Under the pieces are notes generated by a model. The model saw only the letters and a list, made by a program, of their open reading frames with translations, had not been told where the DNA came from and did not search any database. Positions 1 to 6,635 of a stretch of 14,547 nucleotides of DNA are shown here, in pieces. Each line of letters opens with the position of its first letter. Positions within the stretch are counted from its first letter, which is position 1. The stretch is from contig JAPKCL010000040.1 in NCBI GenBank assembly GCA_028822955.1, positions 1 through 14,547 of the forward strand, written 5' to 3'. The translations under genes were made by a program, and so were the position numbers. Source of the stretch: Candidatus Poseidoniaceae archaeon (GTDB taxonomy: Archaea > Thermoplasmatota > Poseidoniia > Poseidoniales > Poseidoniaceae).

Positions 1-881
1 AAGGAACGGAAGAAATTGATTCGGAAGGGTGTATCAAGTTCGTCACGAGCAAAGGTTGGATCTTCTGGAATAGTAGCACGGAATGCGAATACCGCTCCGA
101 TTTGAATGATGGTAAACAGTAAGCCTGCGAGGAGTAAGAAACGCATCCGACTCGCAACCATAATTGGAGTATCGCTGGCAGAACCAACTTCGAAAAGAAC
201 CAAGTGAATACCTGCAATAACCAAACCAAAAAGTCCCGCAGTGCTCAATGAAACATAGATTTCTTTCATTGTATCTACCGATTCAAGGCGAGTATCATAC
301 AAGGTAGCGTATTGCTCTGCAATCGTTTCTTGTTCTGAGCGCATGAAATCATCAATTGCTTGACCTGCTTCTATTGAAAACGCCATTCTGTCAAGGAAAT
401 CAGCCCACAGAGGACTCGGACTTTGTTGAGCCACGATTCGGGATGCTTCAGGTAACGAAGTATGCCATTTCACAACTAAAATTTCAATCCGCTTAACTTC
501 TTTTGCCAATTCACCGTAATCGCTCATTTGCTTGAGAATATCGAATATAGATTGAGCAGCGACTTCACCCAAGGAGAGAATACCCATTCGTGTGATGAAC
601 ATATGCATTTCTTTCTCGATGAGGTTTGCAGCTCGTCGAACTTCTAGAAGGGGGAACCCTAACGCTGCACCACCAGTGATAATTGGTAAAATTATAATGA
701 AAAGAACGCCTGCAGAGCCAGAGAAAAGGCCTTGCTCACCCATTCCTCCCGTCACATAAATGAAGATGAACGAAAAGATCAAACCCGCAAGGGCTGCTCC
801 TCCGACCATAAAAGTCAAGAATTGAACAATTGGAATTTCTACGCGACGTAGAGCGATTTGCCAGTAAGACATTCGCTGCAT
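1..881 (-). CDS. arlJ: ArlJ (FlaJ), archaellum membrane platform protein, C-terminal part beyond window
   Basis: Polytopic membrane platform on which the ArlI ATPase acts to assemble and rotate the archaellum; related to type II secretion F / type IV pilus PilC proteins. The 293 visible residues begin MQRMSYWQIALRRVEI. They show two membrane helices at about residues 22-43 and 57-77, then a long cytosolic helical T2SSF-type domain (about 85-205), then two more helices at about 209-229 and 247-267, and stop at the window edge. Full-length ArlJ is usually about 550 residues, so roughly half is missing on the left. I chose the ATG at 881; a GAGG element lies just upstream and the gene starts 10 nt after the arlI stop. 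An ATG at 888 is in another frame. Position directly after arlI is the canonical arlH-I-J order. The assignment rests on membrane topology and synteny, which are both strong. Confidence 0.93.
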   Translation of the reverse strand, partial: MQRMSYWQIALRRVEIPIVQFLTFMVGGAALAGLIFSFIFIYVTGGMGEQGLFSGSAGVLFIIILPIITGGAALGFPLLEVRRAANLIEKEMHMFITRMGILSLGEVAAQSIFDILKQMSDYGELAKEVKRIEILVVKWHTSLPEASRIVAQQSPSPLWADFLDRMAFSIEAGQAIDDFMRSEQETIAEQYATLYDTRLESVDTMKEIYVSLSTAGLFGLVIAGIHLVLFEVGSASDTPIMVASRMRFLLLAGLLFTIIQIGAVFAFRATIPEDPTFARDELDTPFRINFFRS

Positions 882-891
882 ACATCATCCC

Positions 892-2610
892 TCAATCATG
901 GTTTATGCCTTTCCAAGTATCCACAGACTTGTCGAAGTATTCCCATCCACTGTTGTAATAAATTCCGAGCAAATCAAAGACGTCATCGTAATGCGTTAAA
1001 TCTCTATCAACCATGCGTTGAAGAGCGTCAGCACGCTTGAGCATTTCATCGTAAATATCACGTTTATTAGCAAATCCAGCCATTGCAGCAATTTTATTTT
1101 CGAGCAAATGGCTTTGGAACATTCCTCGGAAATAGTGCTTATCCTTTACAGGGTCCCATTCGAACATTCCACGTGTAAGGACACCGTCGCTGTGTTTATT
1201 GTATCCGATGACTTCATCGATACCTGTGACACGTCGAGCGATTCCACCACCTGGTGCTTCCACAACTTCTTGGAAAATCGCAAAATTCAAGTTATCGAAG
1301 AAACGAATCGGGACATTGATTGGATCACCTGTAAATCTTTGAATCATCTTTACGATTGATGATGCGTGGAACGTTGCAATAACTGGGTGACCTGTCTGCA
1401 TTGCCTGGAAGGCTGTCGCACCTTCGACACCACGAATTTCTCCGATGATGATGTATCGTGGACGGCTACGCAGAGCTGCTTTGAGGAGGTCGAACATTTC
1501 GACACTTGAATCTTCATTCTTCGACTGACGAGTGACCAGTCGTTGCCAAATCTTGTGGCGAACCTTAACTTCAGGTGTATCTTCAGCAGAATAGATTTTG
1601 ACATTGTGGTCGATGAACGGTAAAATCGCATTGAGAGTCGTTGTTTTTCCAGACGCTGTTTCTCCCGAAACCAGCACTGACATACCATATTCAAGGCAAA
1701 TCCAAATGTAAGCAGCAACTTGAGATGAAATCGTACCCCATGCAATCAATTGAGTAATAGAAATCGTTTCTTCAGCGAACTTACGGATAGTGAACGATGG
1801 ACCGAGCATTGAAACATCGTCAGAGAAAATAATATTGATACGAGAACCATCAAGCAAAGCACCGTCGATAATTGGCCTGTTATCTGAGACTGGTCGTCCG
1901 ATACGTTCCGACATTGCACGCAAGAACCGAGCGAGGACATCTCGGTCACGGAATCGTATATTGGAGGTGACCATTCCAAACACTTTGTGGTCCATATGTA
2001 CATGCTTCAGACCAATTGAGTGAATATCTTCCAGCATCTCGTCTGAAAGCAAAGGTTCCAATGGTCCATTTCGAATCAAGTCACGTATAATGGTATACTG
2101 TAATAATTCACGTTGCTCTGGAGTGACAATCATTCTTTTGTCATCCAAACCCATCATTTCCCACATACGTCCTTGACGGCGTACGGAGGTTGTGAGTTCG
2201 GATTCGAGAACAGTATATTTTTCAATCATTTGGGAAAGAATTGATTCGAATTCATTATCGGTTGTAAAGGAAGGAGCAGATGGTGCTTCTTGCAAAAGGA
2301 TTTCAACTAATTCGCGACGAATGTTTTCTTCTTCCTCGGTCAATTGTGGCTCCAATCCAAACCAAAGAACCTGCCCTCCACCTTCTTCATCAGCCGGTGG
2401 CTCGTAAATATGGATGAAAATTGGCTCTTTCGCAAGATAAATCAAATTCAGAGGACGTTGCTTTTTGGCATCTCTGTCAAGAGGTCCGTAATAGATCGGG
2501 CGTGTACCGTATTGTGCTTCGAAATCACGAACCCAATTGGCTACGTGAGGGTAAGCATTCATGACGCTAGTAAGGTCGCCCTTAGCAAATCGAGTTTCAT
2601 CTTCAGCCAT
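892..2610 (-). CDS. arlI: ArlI (FlaI), archaellum motor/assembly ATPase
   Basis: Hexameric GspE/VirB11-superfamily ATPase that powers both archaellin assembly and rotation, working with ArlH and ArlJ at the inner face of the membrane. With the ATG start it has 572 residues, normal for the family. Visible motifs are Walker A GETASGKTT (about 316-324), an Asp-box region SAEDTPEV (about 341-348), Walker B YIIIGEIRG (about 386-394) and a His-box TGHPVIATFHA (about 406-416). The N-terminal 120 residues are a variable, acidic region, followed by the N-terminal ATPase domain (DGSRINI at about 254-260). A GTG at 2613 is also in frame, but GGAGGT at 2617-2622 is 6 nt from the ATG and only 3 nt from the GTG, so the ATG is preferred. 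The gene starts 13 nt after the arlH stop and is followed by arlJ 10 nt downstream. Confidence 0.97.
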   Translation of the reverse strand: MAEDETRFAKGDLTSVMNAYPHVANWVRDFEAQYGTRPIYYGPLDRDAKKQRPLNLIYLAKEPIFIHIYEPPADEEGGGQVLWFGLEPQLTEEEENIRRELVEILLQEAPSAPSFTTDNEFESILSQMIEKYTVLESELTTSVRRQGRMWEMMGLDDKRMIVTPEQRELLQYTIIRDLIRNGPLEPLLSDEMLEDIHSIGLKHVHMDHKVFGMVTSNIRFRDRDVLARFLRAMSERIGRPVSDNRPIIDGALLDGSRINIIFSDDVSMLGPSFTIRKFAEETISITQLIAWGTISSQVAAYIWICLEYGMSVLVSGETASGKTTTLNAILPFIDHNVKIYSAEDTPEVKVRHKIWQRLVTRQSKNEDSSVEMFDLLKAALRSRPRYIIIGEIRGVEGATAFQAMQTGHPVIATFHASSIVKMIQRFTGDPINVPIRFFDNLNFAIFQEVVEAPGGGIARRVTGIDEVIGYNKHSDGVLTRGMFEWDPVKDKHYFRGMFQSHLLENKIAAMAGFANKRDIYDEMLKRADALQRMVDRDLTHYDDVFDLLGIYYNSGWEYFDKSVDTWKGINHD

Positions 2611-2616
2611 CACAAT

Positions 2617-2622
2617 ACCTCC
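2617..2622 (-). promoter_or_regulatory. Shine-Dalgarno site that decides the arlI start
   Basis: GGAGGT on the minus strand, 6 nt before the ATG at 2610. This spacing argues against the overlapping GTG at 2613 as the start. Confidence 0.75.
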
Positions 2623-2623
2623 A

Positions 2624-3367
2624 TCAGCTCACTGCAGTAATATCGACAATGAAGCCCATACTTGGTTCAACACGCCATCCGATTGATGTTTGAACTGGTC
2701 CTGCAGCACGTAAATAACGGGTTACGACCACGTTACGTTTGATTTCGCCTCCAATCATCGTTGTCATGAGATCCAAGACAACTTCTGCTGAACTGCGAAG
2801 ATTATGCATCAACTTTTCATCCATTTCAACGGGGTCAACACAAAGCATAAGTGAACGGCCTTGTGAAGAAATTTGACGAAGGCGTTGCATTAATTGGAAC
2901 CGACTCGCATCATCAAGGTCAGAAGGCATCAACGAACTTGCTGAATCAATAACGACGACATCGGCAAGCCCGACTGCTTCAGATTCGAGGAGTTGAATGA
3001 GGCCCACATCAGGTGTGGACTCTGCAATGGAACCAAAGCGACTGAAAACCATAAGTTTTCCTTCACGGATAGCATCTGTAATTCCGTATCCAATCGACTC
3101 CATTTGTTCAATCCAACCACGTGTTGTCAGTTCTGTGGTAATGACCAGTACTTTGACGCCGTTTTCAATCATGCCATAGACAAGACGTTGCGAAACCAAC
3201 GATTTACCGCCACCGACAGCGCCTTGGAGAACATAGAGAGAACGGTTTGGAAGGCGAAGACCCATCGAATCAGCAAGTGAATCAGTTTCAAGGTCGTACG
3301 GAAAACCATCCTCAACCGGTTTATGTGCCATTGTGAATGGATCGCTTTCATTCGAGTTCTTATTCAT
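2624..3367 (-). CDS. arlH: ArlH (FlaH), KaiC/RecA-like archaellum motor ATPase
   Basis: RecA/KaiC-fold ATP-binding protein that docks on ArlI inside the ring formed by ArlC/D/E-type proteins, thought to regulate motor assembly or switching. Length 247 residues, typical. Walker A GAVGGGKS is at residues 49-56, a KaiC-like acidic strand VITTELT at about 75-81 and Walker B DVVVIDSAS at about 136-144, so the nucleotide site looks intact. The ATG at 3367 lies inside the end of arlG: the two genes overlap by 8 nt (ATGAATAA), with GGAGGT 8 nt upstream of the ATG. That is translational-coupling geometry. Synteny F-G-H-I-J is canonical. Confidence 0.96.
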   Translation of the reverse strand: MNKNSNESDPFTMAHKPVEDGFPYDLETDSLADSMGLRLPNRSLYVLQGAVGGGKSLVSQRLVYGMIENGVKVLVITTELTTRGWIEQMESIGYGITDAIREGKLMVFSRFGSIAESTPDVGLIQLLESEAVGLADVVVIDSASSLMPSDLDDASRFQLMQRLRQISSQGRSLMLCVDPVEMDEKLMHNLRSSAEVVLDLMTTMIGGEIKRNVVVTRYLRAAGPVQTSIGWRVEPSMGFIVDITAVS

Positions 3368-3854
3368 TCAACCGCACCTCCTCGTTCATACTTGCACTCA
3401 CCGAGATGCCCGATACATCATCAGATCTCGCAATTGCATAAATTGAAATTTCTTGACCATCGTCAAATTCATTCGCTCCGACAACGAGCGTTACTTCGAG
3501 TAAGACATTCGGAGACCATATTCCAGAACCTGCTGGTACAAATGCTGTTGAATCAACATCGACGTTCACTCCGTCTACAAGAACTCCAAGAGTGGATTCA
3601 TCCATCGTATGGCTGCCAGTATTTTGAATGTAAAAAGTAATATCTTTGGGACCAGGATTTGTCGAAAGTGACACCATCATTGGGTCACCAGCAAAATCTA
3701 TACCAATCTCTTCTGAAAGCTGTAACCCTTCCTGTTGAAGTTCAATTGCACGAGATGTTGCTGACCATTCTTGGACAAGAACGGCACTAACAGCGCTTGA
3801 GATCAATAATGCCGTAACCAGCATTATGATTGTAGATGCACCGCCGTCTGCCAT
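3360..3854 (-). CDS. arlG: ArlG (FlaG), archaellum stator subunit
   Basis: Small membrane-anchored protein of 164 residues. It has one N-terminal hydrophobic helix (about 8-28) and an extracytoplasmic beta-sandwich with the family-style segment DITFYIQNTGS (about 71-81) and a following VLVDGVNVDV segment. In characterised euryarchaea and crenarchaea ArlG caps or joins ArlF to form the stator that anchors the motor to the cell envelope. Assignment as G rather than F rests on the N-terminus (MADGGASTIIMLV), the length and its place directly before arlH. It starts 9 nt after the arlF stop with GAGGG as likely ribosome site, and its last codons overlap the arlH start by 8 nt. Confidence 0.85.
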   Translation of the reverse strand: MADGGASTIIMLVTALLISSAVSAVLVQEWSATSRAIELQQEGLQLSEEIGIDFAGDPMMVSLSTNPGPKDITFYIQNTGSHTMDESTLGVLVDGVNVDVDSTAFVPAGSGIWSPNVLLEVTLVVGANEFDDGQEISIYAIARSDDVSGISVSASMNEEVRLNE

Positions 3855-3863
3855 TCAAATCCC

Positions 3864-4508
3864 TCAGATGGATGTAATTACTCGAGACACACTTGTTTCA
3901 CCAACGGTCAAACTGATTCGAGTATGATCATTGGCATCGTCCCAAAAGAGTTCAACAGTCTCACCGGAAAACCAGTTGTCAAAATCATCAACAACAAAAC
4001 CCGCAGATGCGATTGTTTGAGGCGAGAGACCATCAAAGAATAACCAAGCCGTGTCTGTTGAGATGGTTTCAGCACCACCGTTGGTTAAATTTGCAAAAAG
4101 GTAACCACGAGTGACTACATCGAAATTAGCACCGGCATCGGTTTGCCCATCAACTGTCATATCCGTAGGAACTACAGAGCAACTACCTGGGTTTTGAATG
4201 GCTACACTGTCTTCAATTATACCATCGACAACTGTGAAACTTGCACTAAATCCAGGGCAACTTGAAGATGTGAGAAAACCGTCCAGATAACTGTTCGTTG
4301 CTCCTCCAAATACGACCTCTATTGAATGTACGGCGATTGGAATAAAGTTGGCATTATCAATCGTGGTAATTGGGTCGGGTTGCTGAGCAGATTCAATAGC
4401 TTCCAGCGAGGTAGCCGTTTGATTACTCAATGTTGTGACGGCCATTGAAAAGACCAACAACATAGAGATCCCAATGATGAGACCTCCAATCCCGACCGAA
4501 GCACCCAT
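3864..4508 (-). CDS. arlF: ArlF (FlaF), archaellum stator subunit, longer than usual
   Basis: Membrane-anchored protein with one N-terminal helix (about 7-26, after MGASVGIGG) and an extracytoplasmic beta-rich domain. In studied archaea ArlF is the envelope-binding stator subunit partnered with ArlG. With the ATG start it has 214 residues, longer than the roughly 130-170 I expect for the family. It carries two cysteines (84 and 110) that could pair, and two N-glycosylation sequons (NQT near 30, NLT near 140). A GTG at 4520 is also in frame, but GAGGTGA at 4517-4523 overlaps that GTG and is 8 nt from the ATG, so the ATG is chosen. The ATG follows the upstream TGA by one base (TGATATG). Identification depends on order and topology more than on sequence motifs. 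Confidence 0.8.
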   Translation of the reverse strand: MGASVGIGGLIIGISMLLVFSMAVTTLSNQTATSLEAIESAQQPDPITTIDNANFIPIAVHSIEVVFGGATNSYLDGFLTSSSCPGFSASFTVVDGIIEDSVAIQNPGSCSVVPTDMTVDGQTDAGANFDVVTRGYLFANLTNGGAETISTDTAWLFFDGLSPQTIASAGFVVDDFDNWFSGETVELFWDDANDHTRISLTVGETSVSRVITSI

Positions 4509-4509
4509 A

Positions 4510-5349
4510 TCAGACTTCACCTCGAAGTGATTTCACGTTTCGCCATGAACTTACAAGCGATGAAAACGTGAGCAACTCCTTGTGCGTCAAATGATCGTCG
4601 AGGGCTGCTTCTGATTGTCCTGGTTCTGCAAGTTGAACAATTGCGAGTACCTTTCGACCTTCATCATCGGAAAGCATACCGGAAGCCATCGCTTTCTGAG
4701 CAAAACTTACCGCTGCCATACCCGACATGTGGTCGAGTAAAAGGGCTGAAATTGTAGGCGCACCTACTTGATTGGTATCGGCTGTTGCACCAAAAGAAGG
4801 GGCGTGCAAAAATGGATTTGCAGCCAAAGCTTGTGCTTCATACAATTCAACCAGAGGAGCATCGTCGGTTCCCATCATTCGGTCAGTACCAGTTGCGGTA
4901 ATTGTCTCACCTGAAGCGGTGATGATTGTATCACCAGCGTGAGTGGAATGTTCCCCATCACCTTCTAAATGTGAGTCCTCTCCATGGGTTCCAGACGGTT
5001 GTTCACTTAATCGAACTTCCACCATACGTAAGACGTCTTCAACCATGTCGAGACGATTACTGATTAGCCGTTCAAGTCCGGAGGTGTCCACGGTTGTGTT
5101 CACTTGGGTCGGAGCTGCTGCTACGGTTGAAAGACTTGCAGCAACGGTCGGTACACTTCCAAGGCTGTTGAGACGAGCCATGGTGAGTCCAGGGCTAATG
5201 GTCCAAGCATCTTCAGGGTTGAGTTCTCCTTCCTCAGGAAGAGGTACCTGTTCAATGGCGATATTTGCCATTATTTTGAGGCGTTCTTCCGTAAGAGCAG
5301 CATCTGCATCTTGGTTTTGAGCGGTGTTTTTACTAAAAGGCCATGCCAT
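4510..5349 (-). CDS. ArlD/E-like cytosolic archaellum ring protein (divergent)
   Basis: Soluble protein of 279 residues without signal peptide or membrane helix, placed between the flagellins and arlF, exactly where euryarchaeal loci carry arlC, arlD and arlE. Those proteins form the cytosolic ring around ArlH/ArlI and couple it to the chemotaxis adaptor CheF. Layout: short N-terminus MAWPFSKN; acidic linker; a helix with coiled-coil character (about 91-115, GLERLISNRLDMVEDVLRMV); a His/Asp/Glu-rich low-complexity linker (about 119-140); and a C-terminal helical region (about 199-240) whose pattern TISALLLDHM...AMASGMLSDDEGRKVL resembles the ArlD/E domain. It starts at ATG 5349 with GGAGGA 6 nt upstream. 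No separate arlC or arlE is seen, so this one gene may do the work of all three. Family assignment is inferred from context plus a weak pattern match. Confidence 0.62.
   Translation of the reverse strand: MAWPFSKNTAQNQDADAALTEERLKIMANIAIEQVPLPEEGELNPEDAWTISPGLTMARLNSLGSVPTVAASLSTVAAAPTQVNTTVDTSGLERLISNRLDMVEDVLRMVEVRLSEQPSGTHGEDSHLEGDGEHSTHAGDTIITASGETITATGTDRMMGTDDAPLVELYEAQALAANPFLHAPSFGATADTNQVGAPTISALLLDHMSGMAAVSFAQKAMASGMLSDDEGRKVLAIVQLAEPGQSEAALDDHLTHKELLTFSSLVSSWRNVKSLRGEV
4517..4523 (-). promoter_or_regulatory. Shine-Dalgarno site that decides the arlF start
   Basis: GAGGTGA on the minus strand, 8 nt before the ATG at 4508 and overlapping the alternative GTG at 4520, inside the last codons of the upstream gene. 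Confidence 0.7.
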
Positions 5350-5390
5350 ACATATTCCTCCTTAACATTCTAAGCCGAAGCAAAGAAGTC

Positions 5391-6014
5391 TCAAATCACC
5401 TCAGCGCCAGCGACATCTGAACCCAGGGTAAGAACTTCGTAAGTTGTTCCACCTGTTCCAACGTGAATGTAGAGTTGGATGGTCGTGTCTCGAACGTTAT
5501 CATCGAAATTGTTAGCGGAACAATCAATTCCATTTTGGTCTGCGTCAATCCAAAGAACATATGGTTGACCTGGTTGAAGTTCCGTATTGCCACCAAGAAC
5601 AGCACCATCGCCTTGGTCCAACAGTGCGATATCGCCTGCTTGTGCAACTGAAAAGATACCTTCGATGATACCGTTATTACACATGATTTGGAAACTAATT
5701 TCATTAATCTTCACTGGTTTACTACCAGGTGCGAGACGGACATACAGTGTGTATGCGTCATCAGCGGTGTAGGTAGCCGGTGCACCGGGTGCCCCAGTGG
5801 CCACAAATCCAGCGTTAACCAAGAGTTTTCCAGCCAAGTTTTTGGAAGTGTCTTCACCGGTTGTTTGTGCATTCTGTTGGAGTTTTTCAGCGGTTTGAAT
5901 AATAACGGCTGCTGCAACTGCGGCAACCAGAATAAGTGCAATAAAGACAATCATTGCACCAATACCAATCGCTGCAAACTTGTCATCTTGAATTTCTTGA
6001 GATTCTCTCTTCAT
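5391..6014 (-). CDS. arlB: Archaellin (archaeal flagellin), copy 2 in transcription order
   Basis: Filament subunit of 207 residues. The class III signal peptide is short and charged (MKRESQEIQDDKFAA). It is followed by the hydrophobic polymerisation helix IGIGAMIVFIALILVAAVAA (about 16-35), then AVIIQTAEKLQQNAQTTG. Cleavage by a prepilin peptidase (not encoded here) is expected near A14/A15. The outer domain (about 60-207) is beta-rich, with two cysteines (C112, C165) and a DADQNGID calcium-loop-like motif (157-164) just before C165. No N-x-S/T sequon is present. Residues 14-53 are identical to the adjacent flagellin, while the outer domain differs strongly. Its ATG overlaps the TGA of the upstream flagellin (ATGA, 4 nt), so the two are probably translationally coupled. 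Confidence 0.95.
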   Translation of the reverse strand: MKRESQEIQDDKFAAIGIGAMIVFIALILVAAVAAAVIIQTAEKLQQNAQTTGEDTSKNLAGKLLVNAGFVATGAPGAPATYTADDAYTLYVRLAPGSKPVKINEISFQIMCNNGIIEGIFSVAQAGDIALLDQGDGAVLGGNTELQPGQPYVLWIDADQNGIDCSANNFDDNVRDTTIQLYIHVGTGGTTYEVLTLGSDVAGAEVI

Positions 6015-6586
6015 ACGACCACCGCCCCTGCAGTAACATCTGAACCATAATTCAAAGTTTCAAATGTGAAACCACCTGCTTGAGATTGTATCAAAAGGGT
6101 ATGGTCTTCATTTTGAGCCGGAGGACAATTGGTCAAATCACCTGCTGGGATTGTGATGTCATAGGTTGTGTGAGCAACTAAAAGGCCGTTTACAGGTGCT
6201 GCTGAACCAACGGTTGATGCTGCGGCAAATGTGCCGTATTCTGCACCTCCTGTGTCAGGAACCCCGTCGTTATCACCGTCCCTTTGACAGATAATGGACC
6301 AATCAACGTCACGCGGATCCATATTAGACGAACCCGGTGCAAGTTCAAATGTGATGTATAATGCATCAGTTGAAGGGACTATAACGCTCATAACAAGGAC
6401 TTTCGAAGATAACATATCTGTTGTCTCGGAACCAGTCGTTTGAGCATTTTGTTGCAACTTCTCCGCAGTTTGAATGATAACTGCCGCAGCAACTGCAGCA
6501 ACCAAAATCAATGCGATGAAGACAATCATGGCACCAATACCAATCGCTGCGAGAGTATCGCTTTTTTCGTTTGTATTTTCTTTCAT
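6011..6586 (-). CDS. arlB: Archaellin (archaeal flagellin), copy 1 in transcription order
   Basis: Filament subunit of 191 residues with class III signal peptide (MKENTNEKSDTLAA) and the same hydrophobic helix as its neighbour; processing expected near A13/A14. The outer domain has two cysteines (C100, C154), spaced almost as in the second flagellin, and a DGDNDGVPD loop (103-111) that fits a DxDxDG calcium-binding motif next to C100. The C-terminus (TFETLNYGSDVTAGAVVV) aligns with that of the other copy (TYEVLTLGSDVAGAEVI). No N-x-S/T sequon is present. The start at ATG 6586 has GGTGA upstream. It is preceded by a 49-nt gap, the longest inside the minus-strand cluster, where an extra promoter could sit. 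Confidence 0.95.
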   Translation of the reverse strand: MKENTNEKSDTLAAIGIGAMIVFIALILVAAVAAAVIIQTAEKLQQNAQTTGSETTDMLSSKVLVMSVIVPSTDALYITFELAPGSSNMDPRDVDWSIICQRDGDNDGVPDTGGAEYGTFAAASTVGSAAPVNGLLVAHTTYDITIPAGDLTNCPPAQNEDHTLLIQSQAGGFTFETLNYGSDVTAGAVVV

Positions 6587-6606
6587 AAGTTCACCTTTTG
6601 TAACCT

Positions 6607-6619
6607 CCCATATAATGGG
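6607..6619 (-). promoter_or_regulatory. Inverted repeat with TATA-like core upstream of the flagellins
   Basis: CCCAT-ATA-ATGGG: perfect 5-bp arms around a 3-bp centre, in the 49-nt gap before the first flagellin. On the minus strand the core reads ATTATATGGG, and its A/T centre is about 27 nt before the flagellin ATG, the distance of an archaeal TATA box to a leaderless start. Against it: the bases upstream are C-rich rather than a purine-rich BRE, and a GGTGA ribosome site argues for a leadered message. It could be an internal flagellin promoter, a weak hairpin or chance. Confidence 0.3.
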
Positions 6620-6635
6620 GGGAATAGGATTGAAT

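Noticed and set aside
1350..1745. Second minus-strand frame of 131 codons inside arlI
   Set aside because: Lies in an alternative frame across the Walker A and B region of a clear ATPase; no independent signals.
4943..5320. Plus-strand open frame of 125 codons opposite the ArlD/E-like gene
   Set aside because: Antisense shadow: Ser/Arg-rich composition, no ribosome site, and the minus-strand frame has synteny and a strong Shine-Dalgarno.
5350..5390. Possible terminator or attenuator between the second flagellin and the ArlD/E-like gene
   Set aside because: The 41-nt gap shows only a ribosome site; no convincing stem or T-run on the minus strand.
5688..6050. Plus-strand frame rich in Cys and Asn opposite the flagellin
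   Set aside because: Spans the junction of two certain flagellin genes, and its composition is that of an antisense reading of Ala/Val-rich codons.
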